Positions 59,260 through 64,000 of a DNA stretch of 64,000 nt are shown one piece after another; position 1 is the first letter of the stretch, and each line of letters starts with the position of its first letter. This stretch comes from Lachnospiraceae bacterium 3-1 (GTDB taxonomy: Bacteria > Bacillota > Clostridia > Lachnospirales > Lachnospiraceae), in NCBI GenBank assembly GCA_000403255.2, contig KE159591.1:269823-333822 (forward strand). The letters run 5' to 3'. The position numbers and the translations under genes were made by a program. The notes beneath the pieces are model-generated. The model was not told the DNA's origin and searched no databases. It was given only the letters and a program-made list of their open reading frames with translations.

Positions 59260-60342
59260 CTATTTATCCTGATACATCTCTTCATAATATTTCTGATAAT
59301 CGCCGCTGGTAACATTTTTCATCCATTCCTCATGCTCAAAAAACCATGCAATCGTCTTTTTGATTCCTTCCTTAAACATAGTTTCTGGTTCCCAGCCAAT
59401 TTCTGCCTTAATCTTATCTGGTGCAATGGCATATCTTCGATCGTGGCCCTTCCGGTCTTCCACATAAGTAATCAGATCTGTACTCACCAGCTCTCTTCTA
59501 GGATCTCCTTCTGGCAGCATTTCCTGCAATGTCTCAAGAATAATATGGATAATCTCAATATTCTGCTTCTCATTGTGACCACCAATATTATAAGTCTCAC
59601 CTAATTTTCCATGCTCCTGCACCATATCAATTCCCTTTGCATGGTCATCCACATAGAGCCAGTCCCTGACATTTTTTCCATCGCCATATACTGGAAGCTT
59701 CTTTCCCTGTAACGCATTGTTGATAATCAGCGGAATTAGCTTTTCCGGGAATTGATAAGGACCATAGTTATTGGAACAATTGGTGATATTTGCCGGAAAA
59801 TGATAGGTATCAATGTATGCCTTTACCAAAAAATCCGAACTCGCCTTACTTGCAGAATAAGGACTGTGGGGGGCATATGGAGTGGTTTCATAGAAATAAC
59901 TTCCATCATCCTCTAAGGAGCCATATACCTCGTCCGTGGACACATGAAGAAACTTTTTTCCCTCCAGAAAGGTTCCATCCTCCTGTTCCCAGGCTTCCTT
60001 TGCACAATTGAGCATTACTGCCGTTCCCAATACGTTGGTCTGCACAAATATCTCAGGGCTCTTAATGCTTCTGTCCACATGGCTCTCTGCTGCAAAATGC
60101 ACCACACGGTCAATATCATTTTCTGCAAAAATCTTACGGATTGCCTCTTTGTCGCAGATATCTGCCTTTACAAAAGTATAATTCTCTTTAGATTCCACAT
60201 CCTTTAAATTTTCCAGATTCCCGGCATACGTCAGCTTGTCCACATTGATAATCCTGATTTCATCACCATATTTGCGGAACATATATTGAATATAATTGGA
60301 CCCAATAAAGCCGGCTCCGCCTGTTACCAGATAAGTTTTCAT
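59260..60342 (-). CDS. rfbB: dTDP-glucose 4,6-dehydratase
   Basis: This 360-residue SDR enzyme has TYLVTGGAGFIGSNYIQYMF at its start, VHFAAESHVDRSIKSPEIF near 84, HVSTDEVYGSL near 132 and YAPHSPYSASKASSDFLV near 160 with the catalytic Tyr-x3-Lys. These are RmlB signatures. It converts dTDP-glucose to dTDP-4-keto-6-deoxyglucose. Length is normal. AGAGGAG precedes the start. It lies 65 bases after rfbD. Confidence 0.97.
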   Translation of the reverse strand: MKTYLVTGGAGFIGSNYIQYMFRKYGDEIRIINVDKLTYAGNLENLKDVESKENYTFVKADICDKEAIRKIFAENDIDRVVHFAAESHVDRSIKSPEIFVQTNVLGTAVMLNCAKEAWEQEDGTFLEGKKFLHVSTDEVYGSLEDDGSYFYETTPYAPHSPYSASKASSDFLVKAYIDTYHFPANITNCSNNYGPYQFPEKLIPLIINNALQGKKLPVYGDGKNVRDWLYVDDHAKGIDMVQEHGKLGETYNIGGHNEKQNIEIIHIILETLQEMLPEGDPRRELVSTDLITYVEDRKGHDRRYAIAPDKIKAEIGWEPETMFKEGIKKTIAWFFEHEEWMKNVTSGDYQKYYEEMYQDK

Positions 60343-60407
60343 ATTAATTTCTCCTCTTTCATCATATTTGTATCACATTTGATTCTTAAAATAATATTAA
60401 TGTTTTT

Positions 60408-61283
60408 CTATTCTTTTATAGAGTCCATATAGCTTTTTAATGCTGTCTGCCAGTCTGCCATTTCAAAATTACTGGTCAGCTTTATCATATAATTTTCCAG
60501 AACAGAATAAGCCGGTCGCTTCGCCTGATTTGGGTTATCCTTCACATATTCCTCTGTAGTCACTGGTTCTACGATTGTGTTTTTTCCTGCTAATTTAAAA
60601 ATCTCTTTGGCAAATTCTGCCCAACTGCAGCTTCCCTCACAGGTGGCATGGAACAATCCATAATTCTCTGTGGGCTCCAAAAAGTGTATCATTTTTGCCA
60701 ATTCCTCCGCGCTGGTAGGACTTCCTAGCTGATCCTTTACCACACGCACCTTCTCATGGTTCTCTGACAAACGCAGCATTGTCTTGACAAAATTCTTTCC
60801 TTCTCCATACAACCAAGCTGTCCGTAGAATAAAGAAACGGTCTGCAAAATCTTTGACAAAATTTTCCCCTTCCAGCTTCGTCTTTCCATAAGCGCTATTA
60901 GGACCTGTGGCGTCAAATTCCGTGTAGGGTCTTGTCCCATTTCCATCAAACACATAATCGGTAGATACATGAATGATTTTTGCTCTTCCTTCAGCGGCTG
61001 CAATACTTAAATTCCTAGGGCCAATGGCATTGATCCGATATGCGCTGTCCCACTGCTGTTCACAAAGGTCTACGGCTGTATGCGCTGCACAGTTGATAAT
61101 CACATCTGGTTTTGTTTCACGCACAAAACTCATAACCTGATCAATGTCTGTGATATTCAAAGCGCTAACGCCTTCTCCTGCCTGCACATCCGTATTGATC
61201 AATTCCACGGTACTCTTGTCATATTCTTTGTTCAATGCTCTTCCTAGCTGTCCACCGCAGCCTGTAATCAATATTTTTTTCAT
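60408..61283 (-). CDS. rfbD: dTDP-4-dehydrorhamnose reductase
   Basis: The protein has 291 residues from the ATG at 61283, which has GGAGG five bases upstream; ATGs at 61286 and 61295 are too close to or before that site. It shows ILITGCGGQLGRALNKEY at the start, VINCAAHTAVDLCE near 65, IHVSTDYVFDGNG near 97 and NSAYGKTKLEGE near 124 with Tyr-x3-Lys. It reduces the 4-keto group to give dTDP-L-rhamnose, the last step. With rfbB it forms the right half of the split rhamnose gene set. Confidence 0.96.
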   Translation of the reverse strand: MKKILITGCGGQLGRALNKEYDKSTVELINTDVQAGEGVSALNITDIDQVMSFVRETKPDVIINCAAHTAVDLCEQQWDSAYRINAIGPRNLSIAAAEGRAKIIHVSTDYVFDGNGTRPYTEFDATGPNSAYGKTKLEGENFVKDFADRFFILRTAWLYGEGKNFVKTMLRLSENHEKVRVVKDQLGSPTSAEELAKMIHFLEPTENYGLFHATCEGSCSWAEFAKEIFKLAGKNTIVEPVTTEEYVKDNPNQAKRPAYSVLENYMIKLTSNFEMADWQTALKSYMDSIKE

Positions 61284-61296
61284 CATTTCCTCCATA

Positions 61297-62184
61297 TTAT
61301 AACATTCTGTTTATCAGAAATAATATTCTCATGATAACCTCATCCAATACACTCTGACGAAACATTTCTCGATTTCCAAGGAGTCTTATCCTGCCAGGGA
61401 GCTTTTCTGCTGCTAATATCTTTTGCACCAAAGCATCCTTTTTTTTGTCTCCCTGATATAGCCTGGAAAAATCTGTAAGCTGCCCTTTTAGTTTTCCATG
61501 ATTTTTTCTCAAATAGGCGGCTTTTGACTGCACTGCACCCCAGAAACCGCCTTTTGCTCCTACTACATTCTGCTCATGCTGCCGGTACAGAATATATGCA
61601 TGGCTGTCAAATATTACACTTCCTACATAAGATGCTGCCAGATAGGTCCACCAGTCATGGAGAATTGCATGTTCTGGGAGCCTTGCCGATAAAATATCAG
61701 CAAGTTCCCTGTTCAGCACTGCCGTACACCCAGTACAGATACATTCTACCACTGCATTTCCAAATCCTGGCCTGAGCTGTGTTTGATTCTGCTTTTTCAT
61801 AGGGCAAAGATTTCGATCCACCAGAATCTTATTGCTGCAGTATAAGGCAGGACCCTTTTCTTTTTTCAGCCTGTCAACCGCAGCCTCAATCTTATTCTCC
61901 AGCCATACATCATCCTGATCACAAAAAGCCACAAATTCTGCGTCACTTTTTTTTAACAATTCAAAAAAACTTTTTGCAACACCCACATTTTTTCCTGGAT
62001 AATACCGAATATTATCATATTTTTCACTGTAATGTTCTAGTATTTTTTGTGTATTATCTTTCGAACCGTCATCCCGGACAAGAATCTCCAAATTCTTCCA
62101 GGTCTGCCCAAGAAGGCTCTCCATCTGTTCTTCCAAAAACTGCTCTCCTTGATACGTGGACAACAGAACCTGTACCTTTTCCAT
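61297..62184 (-). CDS. GT2 glycosyltransferase, rhamnosyltransferase-like
   Basis: This 295-residue protein has VQVLLSTYQGEQFLEEQMES, ILVRDDGSKDNTQKILEHY near 35, FVAFCDQDDVWLENKIEAA near 88 with CDQDD, and AILHDWWTYLAASYVGSVIF near 172. It shares its plan and its ending (EVIMRILFLINRML) with the plus-strand protein at 52490. It probably transfers rhamnose early in the backbone or linkage unit. It directly follows the HPr gene with only 9 bases between, so no separate promoter or terminator is visible. It is the first glycan gene after the housekeeping flank. Confidence 0.87.
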   Translation of the reverse strand: MEKVQVLLSTYQGEQFLEEQMESLLGQTWKNLEILVRDDGSKDNTQKILEHYSEKYDNIRYYPGKNVGVAKSFFELLKKSDAEFVAFCDQDDVWLENKIEAAVDRLKKEKGPALYCSNKILVDRNLCPMKKQNQTQLRPGFGNAVVECICTGCTAVLNRELADILSARLPEHAILHDWWTYLAASYVGSVIFDSHAYILYRQHEQNVVGAKGGFWGAVQSKAAYLRKNHGKLKGQLTDFSRLYQGDKKKDALVQKILAAEKLPGRIRLLGNREMFRQSVLDEVIMRILFLINRML

Positions 62185-62193
62185 ACCTTTTTA

Positions 62194-62457
62194 CTATTCT
62201 CCCAGGCCGCTCTCTACCGCATTTACAACTGCGGCAAGGGCTTCTTCCTCATCCTCGCCTTCACACACAAACTCTATGGAATCACCAGATTTAATACATG
62301 CTCCCAGCACGCTTAACACACTTTTTGCATTGGCTGTTCCGCCTTTAAAATTAAACGTAATCAATGATTTAAATTTCACTGCTTCTTTACATAAAATTCC
62401 TGCTGGCCGTAAATGTAAACCGGTAGGATTTTTAATTTTCACTTTCTGACTAACCAT
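62194..62457 (-). CDS. ptsH: Phosphocarrier protein HPr
   Basis: This 87-residue protein has the active-site His15 in NPTGLHLRPAG and the regulatory Ser46 in NAKSVLSVLG, both at standard positions, plus Arg17. HPr passes phosphate from enzyme I to sugar-specific PTS components, and its Ser46-phosphorylated form acts in carbon catabolite control with CcpA. It is 55 bases after glmM and 9 bases before a rhamnosyltransferase-like gene. Enzyme I is not nearby. TTGGAGGAAA precedes the start. Another possibility is a Crh-like paralogue, but His15 is present. Confidence 0.95.
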   Translation of the reverse strand: MVSQKVKIKNPTGLHLRPAGILCKEAVKFKSLITFNFKGGTANAKSVLSVLGACIKSGDSIEFVCEGEDEEEALAAVVNAVESGLGE

Positions 62458-62512
62458 TTTCCTTCCTCCAATACAGTTTTCACCATTGGGATGTGTCCCT
62501 CCTTATGGTAAA

Positions 62513-63862
62513 CTACAACATATTCTTCCTAATTAAGTCTGCCAGTTCTTTTGCATCGCGGTTGATCTCCCCTTGATCCTTTCCCTCTATCATAACACGA
62601 ACCATTGGTTCTGTTCCTGAGGGACGAATCAGAACTCTTCCTTCCCCTGCAAATTTCTGTTCCAGCTTCTGAACTGCCTGGGCAATCTCAGGATATTCCA
62701 TAAAGTGTTCTTTTTTATGGTTCGGCACCTTAGCATTCACGAGAGCCTGTGGTAACACTTCCATAATCTGTGACAACTGGGAAAGGGGTTCTTTTGTTTC
62801 AACCATAACCTCCAACAAATGCAATGCACTTAGCAGACCATCTCCAGTGGTATTTTCATCCAAGAAAATAATATGCCCTGACTGCTCTCCACCAATATTA
62901 TACCCATTTTCTCTCATATTTTCCAAAACATAGCGATCTCCCACTTTTGTCTGTTCAATATGAATTCCTCGTTCTTTTCCCATCAACGTAAATCCCAGGT
63001 TGCTCATCACAGTTCCTACTATTGTGTTCTTTTTCAGCTTCCCGTGATCCTTCATGTAGTTTCCGATAATCGCCATAATTTGATCACCGTCAACCACTTC
63101 CCCTTTTTCATCCACAGCAAGCAAACGGTCTGCATCTCCATCAAATGCAAGACCCAAATTCGCTTTTTCATACACAACCCTTGCCCGCAACTCATCCATA
63201 TGAGTGGAACCACAATTGGCATTGATATTTGTGCCGTCTGGATTTGTGTGAATTGCCACAAGATTAGCTCCAAGTCCTTTTAAGGTCTCTACTGCTGTGT
63301 AGTGAGAAGCTCCCTCTGCACAGTCAATAACAATTTTCATACTACTCAAATCCACCGGAACCGTCTTTTTCATAAAAAAGACATACTCTTCCCTGGCATC
63401 AAACCGATAACTGATATTTCCAATACCAGATCCAAGAGGCATGGCAACATCTTTCATACCATTTTTAATCAAAGCCTCTATTTCATCCTCCAACTCATCC
63501 GAAAGCTTATACCCTTCCCCATTGAAAAATTTAATTCCATTAAACTCCATAGGATTGTGAGATGCAGAAATCACAACTCCTGCCTCTACTTTATGCTTTC
63601 TAACTAGATATGCGATAGCTGGGGTAGGAACCACCCCCATATACACTGCATTTGCTCCTACGGAACAAATGCCTGCCATCAATGCATTTGCCAGCATACC
63701 ACCCGAAATCCTGGTATCACACCCTACAATAATGGTAGGCTGATATGATTTCTCTTTGGTCAGCACATAAGCTCCTGCCTGCCCTAATTGCATCGCTAAT
63801 TCAATCGTAAGCTCTGTGCCTGCTACGCCTCTTACTCCATCTGTTCCAAACATTCTTGCCAT
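62513..63862 (-). CDS. glmM: Phosphoglucosamine mutase
   Basis: The protein has 449 residues from the ATG at 63862, chosen for GGAGG upstream and because it starts ARMFGTDGVRGVAGTELT as GlmM does. The active Ser is in VVISASHNPMEFNGIKFF near 100, metal-binding DGDADR near 240, sugar loop GGEQSGH near 323 and the phosphate loop RPSGTEPMVRVMIEG near 405. It converts glucosamine-6-phosphate to glucosamine-1-phosphate for UDP-GlcNAc, feeding peptidoglycan and the bacillosamine pathway in this locus. The gene usually follows cdaA-cdaR in Firmicutes. Confidence 0.97.
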   Translation of the reverse strand: MARMFGTDGVRGVAGTELTIELAMQLGQAGAYVLTKEKSYQPTIIVGCDTRISGGMLANALMAGICSVGANAVYMGVVPTPAIAYLVRKHKVEAGVVISASHNPMEFNGIKFFNGEGYKLSDELEDEIEALIKNGMKDVAMPLGSGIGNISYRFDAREEYVFFMKKTVPVDLSSMKIVIDCAEGASHYTAVETLKGLGANLVAIHTNPDGTNINANCGSTHMDELRARVVYEKANLGLAFDGDADRLLAVDEKGEVVDGDQIMAIIGNYMKDHGKLKKNTIVGTVMSNLGFTLMGKERGIHIEQTKVGDRYVLENMRENGYNIGGEQSGHIIFLDENTTGDGLLSALHLLEVMVETKEPLSQLSQIMEVLPQALVNAKVPNHKKEHFMEYPEIAQAVQKLEQKFAGEGRVLIRPSGTEPMVRVMIEGKDQGEINRDAKELADLIRKNML

Positions 63863-63923
63863 AATTTCCTCCATTCTGCGGTCAGCTCTCTCATACAATC
63901 TCTTTTTACTGGGGTTTCCATCC

Positions 63924-64000
63924 TCACCGCTCTGTGCTGTCCCCACGATTTTCACCCTGTTCTTCTTCATCTATCGAGGGGGTACCTGGACCATCCTCAT
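63924..64000 (-). CDS. C-terminal tail of an upstream gene, possibly cdaR (cut by window edge)
   Basis: A frame entering from the right edge encodes 24 residues of acidic/polar tail (EDGPGTPSIDEEEQGENRGD...) and stops at 63924, 61 bases before the glmM start. In many Firmicutes glmM follows cdaR, whose YbbR-domain protein often ends in such a low-complexity tail. The identity is inferred from gene order only; another frame cannot be excluded. Confidence 0.4.
   Translation of the reverse strand, partial: EDGPGTPSIDEEEQGENRGDSTER

Noticed and set aside
63863-63970. N-terminal extension of glmM to an ATG at 63970
   Set aside because: GlmM proteins start at the ARMFGTDGVRG motif; GGAGG lies directly before the ATG at 63862, and the extension overlaps the tail of the upstream gene.

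Overview
The window looks like a very large surface-glycopolymer locus from an anaerobic, low-G+C Gram-positive bacterium, most likely a gut Lachnospiraceae (Blautia/Ruminococcus/Dorea-like). Indications are an A+T-rich sequence with strong AGGAGG-type ribosome sites, a cdaR(?)-glmM-ptsH flank, teichoic-acid-type glycerophosphotransferases, and Lys/Tyr-rich secreted proteins with Ig-like, Fn3 and InlB-type repeats typical of that family. Genus assignment is inference. Almost everything is on the minus strand, so transcription runs from high to low coordinates; only two genes (41009-41716 and 52490-53422) are on the plus strand.

Right flank and rhamnose region (64000 to 41761): a probable CdaR tail, glmM and HPr, then without a visible terminator a rhamnose-rich glycan block. 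It holds all four dTDP-L-rhamnose genes (rfbD and rfbB at 59.3-61.3 kb; rfbA and rfbC at 43.9-45.4 kb), six GT2-type glycosyltransferase genes (one a tandem two-domain protein), a polyprenyl-phosphate-sugar synthase next to a large multi-spanning membrane protein, and a Wzx flippase. Two secreted proteins are embedded here: a five-InlB-repeat DUF5722-like protein and a transglutaminase-like protein.

Middle region (41.0 to 24.1 kb): an ABC exporter pair (Wzm and a Wzt with an extra C-terminal domain) is followed by a WbdD-like methyltransferase/kinase-like protein and a WbaP-type initiating phosphoglycosyltransferase. Next come a GT2, three CDP-glycerol glycerophosphotransferase-family proteins, a second ABC exporter (TagGH type) and two multi-spanning polymerase/ligase proteins. 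A 77-bp-period repeat carrying possible promoter elements lies just upstream of the tagG-like gene.

Acyl-modification region (24.0 to 12.8 kb): MBOAT, acyl carrier protein, an adenylating ligase fused to a nitroreductase, a DltD-like SGNH protein, a DUF4886-type SGNH protein, an acyltransferase-3 protein and a secreted beta-helix protein. This resembles a Dlt-type D-alanylation machine, but with a flavin-enzyme domain fused to the ligase. It is the best candidate for an undescribed system here.

Left region (12.5 kb to 1): a UDP-bacillosamine-type pathway (pglF, pglE, a doubled pglD, pglC), then GT4 and GT2 enzymes, a Wzy polymerase, a hexapeptide acyltransferase and a truncated nucleotide-sugar dehydrogenase. 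The part below about 7 kb is visibly more A+T-rich, suggesting separate acquisition. Two 9-G homopolymer tracts (minus strand) sit exactly at the seam between duplicated homologous domains. One is in frame (doubled PglD) and one is out of frame (GT4 and an orphan GT4 C-terminal domain), which suggests slippage-controlled domain fusion.

Together the window encodes two initiating transferases, three export routes and at least three polymerase/ligase candidates, so probably several different surface polymers. All calls are from reading the sequence; no database search was run.
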